A stretch of 64,000 bases of DNA from Artocarpus heterophyllus. Taxonomy: Eukaryota; Streptophyta; Magnoliopsida; Rosales; Moraceae. A program made the position numbers and the translations under genes. The stretch is from assembly GCA_025403435.1 (NCBI GenBank), contig CM046351.1:3368801-3432800 (forward strand). The letters run 5' to 3'. Below are positions 48,425-60,114 of this stretch, piece after piece (position 1 is the stretch's first letter; every line of letters begins with the position of its first letter). Under the pieces are notes generated by a model. That model was not told the DNA's origin, did no database searches, and saw only the letters and a program-made list of their open reading frames with translations.

Positions 48425-51400
48425 TTAAAAACAAAACAAATGCGGATACAGCTCCCGCATTCTCGACTCTAACTCCCAAGTGGCTTCATCAACCCCGTGA
48501 TGCTGCCACATGACCTTTACAAACGGTATTTCACGACGACGCAAGCTAATTACTTTCCGGTCGATAATCTGAATCGGCACTTCTTCGTACGTCGTATCCT
48601 CCTGAACCTGCACTTCGCGAAACGAAACTATCTTATGCTGCCCTGGTGGACATTTCCTAAGCATCGATACATGAAACACATCGTGCACATGAGAAAGTTC
48701 GGGCGGAAGATCAAGCCGATAAGCGACCACACCAACACGCTGAGTGATCTCGAACGGCCCAATATACCTCGGCGCGAGCTTCCCACTCACTCCGAACCGC
48801 ATAGTTCCTTTACGAGGCGACACCCTCAAGAGAACAAAATCTCCAACCGCGAACTCTAAGGGTCTACGTCTCCTATCCGCGTAGCTCTTCTGTCGACTCT
48901 GAGCTGCCCTCAATCGATCTCGAATCACCACGACTTTCTCGTTGCTGTCACGAATCTCATCCGGTCCAAGAATAACTCTATCTTCCGGCTCGGCCCAACA
49001 CACAGGTGACCGACACGGTCGCCCATACAACGCCTCAAATGGTGCCATACCGATACTCGCCTGATAACTGTTGTTGTATGCGAACTCCGCCAAATGCAAA
49101 TATTGCTTCCAATTCCCGTCGAAGTCCAACGCACAAGCACGCAACATATCCTCGAGAACCTGAATAACCCGCTCAGATTGCCCATCAGTCTGAGGATGAA
49201 ACGCCGTACTGAAGTTCAAATCCGTACCCAAAGCCTCCTGAAAACTCCTCCAGTACTTAGCATTAAACCTGGTGTATCGATCGGAGGTGATGGACAAAGG
49301 AACTCCATGCAACCTCACGATATTCTGCATATACAACTCCCCAAGAATCTTCCTCGAACACGTCGACCTAAACGGAATGAAATGCGCCGATTTCGTCAAC
49401 CTGTCGACCACAACCCAAACTGCATCGTGCCGCTGCTCCGTCCTCGGCAAACCTGTGAGGAAATCCATCGTCACATGCTCCCATTTCCACCCTGGAATAG
49501 GAAGCGGCTGAAGCTGACCTGCAGGCTTCTGATGCTCAGCTTTCACCTGAAGACACGTCGAACACTTGGCCACGTACTCGCGAACATCTTTCTTCATGCC
49601 TCTCCACCAATACTACCTCTTCAAATCACGATACATCTTGGTGCTCCCCGGATGAATAGCGAACTGAGACCTATGAGCTTCGTCTAGAACGGCTTTCGTC
49701 ACCTCGGCGATAACTGGAACTGCAAGACGCTCCCGGAAGTACAACGATCCATCTGCATGCACGCTCCATTCTTCAAACTGCTCCCCGTTCTGAATCCGCG
49801 ACCAAATCCCCTGCAAATGTCGATCCTGCCACTGACTTTGCTTCACCATCCGAACAAGAGCTGGAGTCGCTTCCACATGATACAACGAAACTCGATCACC
49901 GTCTTCATGATACAGTAGCCGATACTCACTCACTATCACATCCCTATTCCAGTCCTCAAAAATTAAACAAGCGAGAATCCCTGAAGACTTCCTGCTAAGC
50001 GCGTCCGCGACCACATTAGCTTTCCCGGGATGATACTGCAAAGCGAAATCATAATCCTCCATGTACTCCACCCATCTGCGCTGCCTCAGATTAAGATCCC
50101 TCTGAGTGAACAGATACCTCAAACTCTTGTGATCGGAGAAGACCTGAAACGATGCTCCATACAAGTAACACCTCCAAATCTTCAGCGCGTAGATCACCGC
50201 CGCAAGCTCTAAATCGTGAGTAGGATAATTTCGCTCGTGAGGTCGTAGCTGTCTCGATCCGTACGCAACTACACGCCCATGCTGCATCAACACGCATCCA
50301 AGTCCGCGTCCTGAAGCATCAGCATAAACCTCATACGGCTCGTCACTGCTAGGGATAACTAATACTGGAGCTGAAGTCAACCGGTTCTTCAATTCCTGAA
50401 AAGCAAGCTCACAATCTTCATCCCACTCAAACCTGACATTTTTCTTGATCAATCTCGTCAACGGAGCTGCAATCTTTGAAAAATCCTTTACAAATTTCCT
50501 GTAATATCCAGCAAGACCTAAGAAGCTGTGAATCTCCGCTACATTCCTTGGTCGTTCCCATTCCAATATAGCTTCAATCTTGGACGGATCCACTGAAATA
50601 CCATGCTCCGAGATAACATGACCCAAAAATTTGACCTCAGTCAACCAGAATTCACACTTTTCCCGCTTAGCATCCAACTGGTGCTCCCGTAAAGTCTGAA
50701 GCACGATCCGAAGATGCTGCTCATGCTCCTCCCATGTCTTAGAATACACAAGAATGTCATCAATGAACACGATCACAAAATGATCCAGATACGGCCTAAA
50801 TACCCTGTTCATCAGATCCATAAAAGCTGTCGGAGCATTCGTCAACCCAAAAGACATAACCAGAAACTCGAAGTGCCCATACCGAGTCCTAAAAGCTGTC
50901 TTGGGAATATCCTCTTCCTTGATCCTGAGCTGATGATAACCTGAACGCAAATCAATCTTCGAGAAGTATCGCGAACCTCCCAACTGATCAAATAGCTCAT
51001 CAATCCTAGGCAAGGGATACTTGTTCTTCACCGTAACACGATTTAGCTGTCGATAATCCACACATAACCTGAGAGTCCCATCGTGCTTCTTAGCAAACAA
51101 AACCGGTGCTCCCCACGGAGATGTGCTATTTCGAATATACCCTTTATCAGCTAGCTCCTGAAGTTGCTTCCTCAATTCCTTCATTTCCGCCGGCGCCATC
51201 CGATAAGGTGCCATAGAAATCGGTGATGTCCCTAGAAACAACTCGATACCAAACTCAATTTCTTGATGCAGTGGTAACCCTGGCAACTCGTCGGGGAAGA
51301 CATCCTCGAACTCATCAACCACCGGAATCGCTTCACTGCCACCCGAAACATAGGGCTCGCAATCTAGATTGACAAGAAAAGCACAACAACCTAGATTCCT

Positions 51401-53017
51401 TCGCCCTCCTAGACACGACTTCATGAGACGCTCACTCATTAGCCAATCACCACCACCCTGGTAAGTGATTACCGTCCCCCTATCAGACACTAGGGTCACT
51501 TTTCTAAGTTGGCAGTCCACGACTGCACTATACCTGGATAACCAGTCCATCCCTAGAATAACATCATAGGAACTCATGGGGAGTATAATCAAATCACTTT
51601 TCAAAATCTCATCCCTAATCTTTATTTTACATGATTTACACATACAATTCACATACACTCGCCCCAAGGGAGAAGTTATGACTAGGGGTTCATTAAACTC
51701 TTCTACCTCTAATCCCAAGGCATGTACAAAAGAACTCAAAATGAGAGAATGAGAGGCACCGGTATCGAATAAAACACGAGCTAAGGATCTAGAAACCAAG
51801 ATCATACCGTCAACAACCGCATTACCAGTCTGAGAATCTGACCCTCCAGATGCCATTGCATGAACCTGCACTGGCGCCTTCCCTTTTCCTCTACCGACAT
51901 TACTGGGTCCTACATTACTTGGCCGATGCTGCTGAGATGGAGACGACTGCACACTACCTATACTCGGCGTTCGATACTGAGGAACACTGCGCTGAAAATA
52001 CTGCGGCTGCTGCCCCCGTGCCGGATATGAGAATTGTTGAGGAGAAAACTGCGTATACTGCAACTGCGGGTACTGTGGAGGCGGAGGTAGGGTCTGAGGC
52101 TGAGGTTGAGATGAACGACTGGCATCCTCCCCGGTCTGCGATCCAAGACGAGCACTCCTGATCGGGCAATTCCTCTTGATGTGTCCGGGCTGCTGACAGA
52201 AATGACAATGAAAGCTGTAGGGATTGCTGCGCCCGCTGCCAGACGAACTGCTGCTGCCACTGGTCGCACCGCCTTGCTTGCCTTTCCCCGGAGCTGGACG
52301 ACTACTGGTGCTCTTCCTGCCACTCCTCTGCGGTCCTCCTGAAGCCTTGGCTCTATCCTCACAATACTGCACGTAATCATTCTCCACAAAGATTGCCGAC
52401 GACACAAGCTCTCTGAAACTCCTAAGCCGTAGGGCAACCAACTGCCGCCGAATAGGAGCCTTGAGCCCTTCCTGAAACTTAATACATTTCTCGCGCTCCG
52501 ACGCCACCGCTGATGGAGCAAACCTGGCCAACTCGTTAAACTTCGCCTCATACTCCCGAACTGACATATCACCCTGCTGCAATCTGTAGAACTCAGCTGC
52601 CTTCTGATCTCTATACCCCTGCAGAAAATACCGATCATAAAACAGCTCCTCGAACTTGTCCCAACTGATATCACCACCGCGCTCCAGATGCTTAGTTTGT
52701 TTCCACCAGGTGTTAGCGCCACCCTCGAGCTTATACACCGCAAACTCCACACGATACTCCTCAGGCACACCAAGGGTATCTAGATGCTTCAGGATCGAAT
52801 CCAACCAATATTCAACTAACTGCGGATCCCCATTGCCATCAAAAGTCGGAATAGACGCCCGTTGGAATTCCTTAAAGAACGCATGCCGACTACCAACACT
52901 AGAGTCTTCTGGTCTAGCCCTGGCTGCCATCTGCCGGAAAGCCGCAAACATAGACCTCATCATGCTCTCATCATTTCCGAACTCGGCGTCAGCAGTCGAA
53001 CGACGTCTAGGTGCCAT
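48425..53017 (-). pseudogene. gag-pol polyprotein of chromovirus copy 2 (one in-frame TAG)
   Basis: An open frame of 1134 codons (53017-49613) is followed, after a TAG at 49613-49615, by the same frame continuing to 48425. Domains in order: gag region, residues about 50-235; CCHC knuckle [14 protein letters not shown] near 270; aspartic protease LFDTGAS near 414; RT with [11 protein letters not shown] near 749; RNase H starting YADASGRG near 900; then the stop. Past it come the integrase zinc-finger cysteines, the DDE residues (TMDFLTG, ITSDRYT, DGQSERV) and a chromodomain-like C terminus (EVPIQIIDRK..EATWELESRM..YPHLF). It would supply structural and replication proteins for retrotransposition. 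The stop separates integrase from the rest, so full function would need readthrough or supply from another copy. Confidence 0.93.
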
Positions 53018-53107
53018 TCTCTCACTTCTGAAAACAAAATTTAGACTGTCAGAGGTATTTCATTGTCAAACCTATGTGTGCACAATTCCCAAGGTTCATA
53101 ACCTTGA

Positions 53108-53119
53108 GCTCTGATACCA
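53108..53119 (-). other. Primer-binding site, chromovirus copy 2
   Basis: TGGTATCAGAGC on the element strand, three bases from the 5' LTR; initiator-Met tRNA type. Confidence 0.92.
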
Positions 53120-53122
53120 TTC

Positions 53123-55262
53123 TGTCACGCCCCGGAGTACGGGAGGTGACGTGGTGGAATATTTAGATTAATTAAAAGAGGATTTAATTGAAATTAAGAG
53201 TTTAAAAATCCAAATAAGTGAGAAATAAAGAGATTTTCCACATTTGATAAAAAGAATTTGTAAATATTAAGCAAATAATAATTAAATAGAAAACCGCAAG
53301 TATGGGTTCCACAACCCACAACTTGTGCACACACATGGTACTGACAATATCATAAATACAATTACAGTCCAAGTACAAATAAAGTTAAAGTCTTACATGC
53401 CTTGATTAATAATACAGAATATAAATAAATTCTCCTATTGCTCCTGAGTTCGGTCCGAAGAATCTTCTCCAAACCTAAATGGGAAACCACCTAGAAGGGG
53501 GGAATTTAAAACAATAAAACGTGAGCGAAAGGCTCAGTAGGACTAAGTTTTATAAAATAATTTAATGCAAAGAAACATAGCATTATTAGAAGTTATTCAA
53601 AAGGACACTTAAATAAATAAATAAATACTTTGAGTAGAACCGTTCTGACACAGAACAGTCTACTCGTCAAATCAAAACACCATTTCACTTTTACCTAGGC
53701 AAACCATGATAACACCACCGTAGTGGCCCAGCTGGGTTTCGGGACCTGCCCCCAAGGTCGATCGCCACACGACCCGATCTCTGATATGGCATCATGCCCA
53801 TGTGTTTATTATCATTATCATTCAAAACCCAATTACCGAGTGTTGTCAATTACATTTATTATGAAATTCATTTCATATCACGGTATATTAAAATATAACC
53901 GATAAAACCATTTTCAAACAACCGTTGAAAACATTTTGATAGAAATCATTTTCAAAGCCAAATCATTTCAAAACCAGGCTACCAAAGAAAAGGGGTAGAA
54001 GTCCTACCTCAATACTCGTGCCGGTACCCCACACCGTAATCCCGGTCCGCTATACGTTAGCTCCACGGAACCACGAACGATCCTAGATACAAACTAAGTC
54101 AATCAATATCTAGTTTGAGACATTCTATGTTACTAAATCATTTCATGATGTCCTAGTGTGCCATTTGTACATTTAAAATCATCCTATAAGGTTGGGGTTT
54201 AAATCAGGGTTCAAAACAGTGAAAACGAGTGAAAATCACAAAATTTTTCATGCCTCGGTTGGCCTGCCGGACACCCTGCTTCGGCCTGCCGAACTTCACA
54301 GTTCGGCCTGCCGAACGTTTCCCCAGATTCGGCCTGCCGGTCGGAAGAACACCGGCCTGCCGATCATCACTCCGGCCTGCCGAACATGAACTTCGGCCTG
54401 CCGAACTGGGAAGATCCAGAAATCCCAGCCACAGGTTTCTCGATCCCCAAAATCCAAATCTGGATTCCAACTTGTTTTTCTCAATTCCCAGGCATGAAAA
54501 ACAATTATAGTTGATAGAAAAACATGCTAAAACATGTTTGGACTCATTTAAACAAGATTTAGACTCAAAATCCTCAAAAATTCGAAAATGAGAAAATGAG
54601 GGGAAAAATGAAAAATCTTGAATTCAATCCGTTTTTCTTCAATCTAAGCTTAGATTCTAGTTGTTCTAAGTTCATCTAACACAAATCCAAGGTTTTCTAA
54701 GCTTAAACAAACTTAGATTTCAAAAACACACAAAATTGAAAATTTTGTAAAAGTTTAGAAATTTCGAATCTAACCTCGAATCGAAGCTTCAATCCGCGTT
54801 CTCGGTTGCCGGATCACGTCCCCGAGCTTCCTCCTTGCTAACCCGAAGGTTGGATTCGAAATGGAGTTCAAAATTTGTGAAGAAATTAGAGAGAGAGAGA
54901 GGGGCTGCCGAGAGAGAAATTGAGAGAGAGCGAGAGAGGGAGAGAACCGGAGAGTGAGGAGAGAGAGTGAGAGAAAGGGAATAAATAGAGAAAATCGGTG
55001 GGCGGTTTTACTGTGCGAAAACCATGTGCCGCCCACGGTTTTGCAAAACAGAGTATTTTTAACATTTTACAAATTGTGGTGTTTTAAAACTCAAAACATC
55101 ATTTTAAAACAATAAGGAATCATTTACATGCATCAATTTAACAAAACAACCAAAATTTCAAATTCCAACCAAATAATCTAATTAAAGTTAAAACGTTAAT
55201 TATGGCACACTAATTCATCATTTACATTTACCTTAACATTAAATAAATTTCGGGGCGTTACA
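53123..55262 (-). repeat. 5' LTR of chromovirus copy 2
   Basis: 2140 bp, closely matching the right LTR of copy 1 and lacking the 21-bp segment. Palindrome block 54257-54407; TATA-like TATTTAT on the - strand near 54980-54987 with a CT-rich leader. Confidence 0.9.
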
Positions 55263-55267
55263 ATACC

Positions 55268-55706
55268 TCTCCTCATGTTAAAAAAAAAAAAAAATACCAG
55301 CTGCACTTACGGGCAAAACATGACATTTTTATCCTTAGTCAACAAATATGGGGTTTACTAATCTTTGCATTCCACATATAGTAAAAGAAATGACATCGTC
55401 AATGACTAAGAATGTGTTTGACAAGTCGGTTGGAACGAATTAATTCCAACTTATTACAGTATAAAATTCTCAATAGCTATAGTAAAATTAAAAGATTGTT
55501 AGTATAAAACTCTCGACAATTTTTAAATCAAAATTTTCAGTTTCAACTGATTTATCAAACCACCTACAAACTTAATGCCACAAGTAGATAGGTGACTGAA
55601 AGTAAACAAAATTAGAGTCATAAAATGTTGACATATAAAATATTTTTGTTAAATGGGTGTTTCTTAAATTCAAAAAATTATTAAAAAAAAGTGGTGTCAG
55701 TGTTAT
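55268..55706. other. UGT upstream region, first copy, right part, unit C
   Basis: Counterpart of 27851-28279. No gene. Confidence 0.65.
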
Positions 55707-56301
55707 CTTTGGTTTATATACAGTTCAACAAATAAGTTCAACTAATATACAGTATTTTATTCATTTATTATCTTTCTTTCCTATGGGATTATTTAAAAAC
55801 TAATAAAGTTGCTCGTTTTTCTTCAATCTTACGATATATTTATTTATTTATTATTTTATTGTGGACAATTTACTTTGTAAATAATTTAGATACCGCTTTA
55901 AATCGATATATTTTTTCAAAATTAAAAAATTAAAAATACTCCACCGTGTGTACTTTGTAATATTTTTTTCTTCATAAAAATAACAACTAACCGGCCTCTC
56001 ACCGTGAGAATCGATTTTTTTTTTATTTTAAAAAACATTAGGGAAAGATGTGCCACATTTGTGAAGGATCCGTTGAGAAGATGCGTATCTTTACTTTCAT
56101 ATAAAATAATAGAAGTGAGTGAATAGAACACAGATTTGTGAGGTATCATATCTTTCTCCAACCCTTCACATAATCAAAAGTTTACGTTTTCTTGGGCTTT
56201 CTACACTCAAACTCGAATCACAAAAGACACTCCTTTAATAAATATTTTATACCATACTTCCGAGTGTCCAAAAAAAAAAAAAAATAAAATACTCCCTCTA
56301 T

Positions 56302-56606
56302 CACTATAAAAAACTAGACTATTAGTCATAACAGTTTTTAATAAAACTTTTAATTACAACAAATGTTATGACTAATGTGTATTTAGTCACGAATTTTATT
56401 TCAATTTTTGTTATGATTAAAACTTTTAGCCATAGGGCTTTTAGTCGTGGAAATACTATGACTAAAAACCCAGTGGCTAAAAGTTTTAGTCACAACAAAA
56501 ATTTAATTAAAAGTTGTGACTAAATGTACATTAGTCACAACCAAATACTGTGACTAAAAGTTTTGCTAAAAAATATTATGACTAAAAGTCTCATTTTATG
56601 TAGTTG
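56302..56606. mobile_element. Hairpin MITE, CACTA-like ends, upstream of UGT in unit C
   Basis: 305 bp, same insertion point as in unit B, about 540 bp before the UGT ATG. Long imperfect inverted repeat with TTTAGTCACAAC-type arms. Confidence 0.75.
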
Positions 56607-56992
56607 TTAGTCAAAATTTAATGAAAGATTGTAGTTTAACAACTAATTTTTTTAAACTGTGAAATTACCTCTCCTCGTATGAAAAATTGCCAGCTGTATT
56701 TAGGGGCAAAACATGACTTTTTTATCCTTATATATATAGTCAACAAATATGACATTGGCAATGACTAAGATGGCGTTTGGTAAGTTGCTTGATACTAAAC
56801 TATAGTGTAAAATCTCATTAAATATAAAAGTAAAAAATTATTACAGTGTAAAGCTCTTATATGCTGTCATTTTTAAACTAAAATTTTTAGTTTCAATCAA
56901 TTTGCAAAACGACGTATAAAATTAATGGCAAAAGTAGATGGGCCACCGAAAGTTAAAAAATTAGAGTCATAAGATGCTGACATATAAAATAG

Positions 56993-57000
56993 TTTTGTTG
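56993..57000 (+). promoter_or_regulatory. Putative TATA box of UGT, unit C
   Basis: TATAAAAT, 149 bp before the ATG, in the conserved GACATATAAAATAG context. Confidence 0.45.
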
Positions 57001-57141
57001 AATGGGTGTTTCTTAACTTTAAAAAAATGAATAAAAAAACGTGGCGTCAGCGCTATTCTCAAACTTTTTTTTAAAAAAAAAAATTCATCTCCATCCTGCC
57101 ATTGCCAACCACCATTTGTGCTACCAACTCCCATAGCTTTC

Positions 57142-59826
57142 ATGGAGGTGAAACACACTCCTACTCATCCAAAACCACATGCCATCATCGTGGCCCTCGG
57201 CTTCCAAGGCCACGTGATCCCAACCGTTCATTTGGCCATCAAACTCGCATCAAAAGGCTTCACCATCACCTTCGTCAACACTGAAGCGACACACCACGAG
57301 ATCACCAAGTCGTCAAAACAACACAACATCGGATCAGATGATCACGGAAACGACGATATCTTTGCCGGAGCACGAAACTCCGGCCTTGACATCCGCTACA
57401 AAACGATGAGCGACGGTTTCCCGATCGAATTCGACAGGTTCACGAATGACGAGGAGTACCAGGAGGGTCACTTGAATGTCCTTCCAAACTATGTGGATGA
57501 ACTTGTTGGAGACATAGTAAGAGATGATCCTTCTGTTTCTTGCTTGATTGCAGATACTTTCTACACATGGACGTCACAAATTGCCAAGAAATACAAACTT
57601 GTTAGTGTCTCCTTTTGGACTCAACCGGCTATGGTCTTGTCTCTCTACTATCACATGGACCTCCTCAAGAAAAATGGTCACTTTGCATCTCAAGGTAACT
57701 TTTCCAATATGTTCATGGCAAAATTAATAGATCTCTCAGAATTGTCGAAAGATAAAATATCACTAATGTCATGTAAGACATGCAAAACAATTAATATCTT
57801 TTAGTAGGTGACCAAATTATTCATTTTGAGATCATGGCAAAAATCTATGTGTTTGATAGAAAGGCCTTGTGATGTTGTTCCTATTATGTCCTCAGTATAT
57901 TACTTTTGGCTTTTTCTCCAAGTGTCGTAACGTGTTATTAGGCTATGCAACTTATATTAGTAATTTAAATTCCCACCACACATGATTCATGTGTTGTTTT
58001 TTCTTCATTTTTTAAGTATTTGGATGATGAAACGAATGGAAGATTGGGTCTGTTCGGTTCCTTGGTTCTCGAAATATGGTGGTTTGAAATTTTTAATTTG
58101 AAATGAAAAGATTGAAAAAGGTAGTTTAAACTTACATTTCGAATTAACCTTTGGATAAAATTTATTTTGAGTTCTAAAATGAATAAAATTTGTGTTTGGA
58201 TATATATTGAAAAATTGAAGTTTTGAGTGTAGTAAAAATATATATATTCAAAACTGAACCCAAAATAAATTTGAAAACCTTGAAAATAAGGGGGAGGTGA
58301 TTTCACGTTCAGAGGCCTTTTTGGCTCCACTTGTCTTAGGGTCAACTTGAGAAATACCACTTTTGTGGTATTGTTTTTCAACTTTACTACTTCTATGAGA
58401 AAGTTTAAAAAATATCATCTCTAATGAATACAAAGACACTATTATTCTAGAATATTTTAGGTTAGGATTAGGCAAATATGTTATCTAATGGTATTTTGAC
58501 TTTTTAGTTTAAAAAAATGGTATGGATCAAAGGGAGAATAAAAGGTGATATAATACAATAGTGATAGTAAAAAAATAATATGCCATCTAATTTACTCCTT
58601 GTCTTGTCAATGTTTCAAAACAGGCTTCAGTTTTTTTACATCCAAGCGTCTTAACTCAAAAAATGAGTTCAAACTCAGTGAAACCTTCAAACGAACGCAC
58701 AGTTTTTATCAAAAAAATTGGTTCAATGTTTCAAGTTCAGGTTAAATTTTGGGTTGTTTTAAAATGTTAGGAACCACTATAATTTTATGTTAAGTTGTTG
58801 GACTATTTTTAGGGTTAACCCTGCATAAATGAATAAATGAGCTCTCTAATTTTCTGAGATGGGGTTGTTTGTAAAATTTACTAAGTAACTTTTTTTTTTT
58901 TTTTGTCAATCTTACTAGATAATCGACAAGATACCATTGACTACATACCAGGAATCAAGGCAATTGAGCCAAAAGACTTGATATCGTACCTTCAAGAAAC
59001 TGACACATCAACGGTGATACATCGGCTGTTATACCAGGCATTCGAGGATGTCAAAAACGTTGACTTTGTTCTTAGCAACGCAGTCCAAGAACTAGAACTT
59101 AAGACCATTTGGGCCTTACAAGAGAAACAGCCCATATATGCAATTGGACCAATTTTCTCGTCTGGGTCCACAAAAAGCATGGTCCCCACAAGCCTAAGGA
59201 CACAAGTTGACTGCACCCAATGGCTCAATTCCAAGCCTCATGGCTCAGTCTTGTACATCTCATTTGGTAGCTGTGTTCTTTGTAGCAAAAACGACATTGA
59301 AGAAATAGCCATGGGATTGTTACTTAGGGAAGTGAACTTCATTTGGGTTATGCGTCCCAACATTGTGAGGTATTATCAAGAGTATGATTTACCCGTTGGA
59401 TTTCTTGATGGGATCAAGGGTAGGGGCTTGATAGTGACGTGGACCAATCAGATTGAGGTGATCTTGCATCCTTCAATAGGAGGGTTTCTAACACATTGTG
59501 GATGGAATTCAATATTGGAAAGTATATGGTGTGGTGTGCCATTGCTATGTCTTCCTCTGTTTACGGATCAACCAACCAATAGGAAACTAGTGGTTGATGA
59601 TTGGAGGATTGGGTTGAACCTTTGTGATGGGAAGCCATTGACAAGAGTGGAAGTAGCGGAAAAGATCGACCATTTGATGAGTGGAAAATCTGGCGAAGAA
59701 TTGAGGAAAGAGATGATTAAGGTGAGGAAAATTCTAGAGAATGCCTTGGCCATGAATGGATCATCAGAGAAAAATTTGTGTCAATTTATTACAGATTTGG
59801 AGGCAAAAATTAGTGAACGAATGTAA
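57142..59826 (+). CDS. UGT86A: UDP-glycosyltransferase, UGT86A type, unit C (intact)
   Basis: Exons 57142-57694 and 58919-59826 (553 + 908 nt), GT-AG intron of 1224 bp, spliced frame 486 aa. Catalytic His24 lies in FQGHV, Asp138 in LIADTF, and PSPG is at residues 359-402 (59440-59571) with Trp22 and Gln44. It is a UDP-sugar-dependent small-molecule glycosyltransferase; from memory it is closest to the UGT86A group, acceptor unknown. PSPG position 9 is Leu (VILHP), where unit A has the more usual Ser. The intron is about 0.82 kb longer than in unit A and contains no recognisable gene. Upstream context differs from unit A: a hairpin MITE about 0.5 kb away and a chromovirus about 1.9 kb away could alter expression. 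The start follows the same reasoning as unit A; an in-frame ATG at 57118 is the alternative. Confidence 0.93.
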
Positions 59827-60114
59827 GATTCATACTTGTCTAGGTGACGAATTGGATGTGTGTTTGTATTGTGCTGCTAAATTGTATGTGTCACTTCTCT
59901 TTTCAAACCTTTTTTTTTCTTAGCTTACTGCTTTCTAACAGTTTTATCAGTATTTGAGAAGTGCGGTCATAAATTAAACTTTTAAACTGAAAACTGTAGC
60001 ATGTGATAGCTTTACATTGTAGCTTATTTTTTTTTTATCATTGTAACTTATAATAGATTTACACTGTAGCAACTAAAAATTTTGGTTAGAACTTATTTTG
60101 ACACATTAGTCCAT
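59827..60114 (+). other. UGT 3' flank, unit C
   Basis: Same spacer as after the other two UGT copies; non-coding. Confidence 0.5.

Larger units (their letters stand above)
46212..55262 (-). mobile_element. Ty3/Gypsy chromovirus (Tekay/Del-like), copy 2
   Basis: 9051 bp. LTRs 46212-48376 and 53123-55262, primer-binding site at 53108-53119, polypurine tract at 48377-48394. Same location relative to the UGT as copy 1 and nearly the same sequence, so it arose by block duplication, not by an independent insertion. The coding region is open except for one TAG. Confidence 0.94.
55755..57056. repeat. Second, partial copy of the UGT upstream region, unit C
   Basis: Counterpart of 28335-29625, with the hairpin MITE inside it. 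Confidence 0.75.

Noticed and set aside
49094..49687. 197-codon frame on the + strand, also at 21667-22260
   Set aside because: Antisense shadow of the integrase/RNase H coding region; the real domains are on the - strand.
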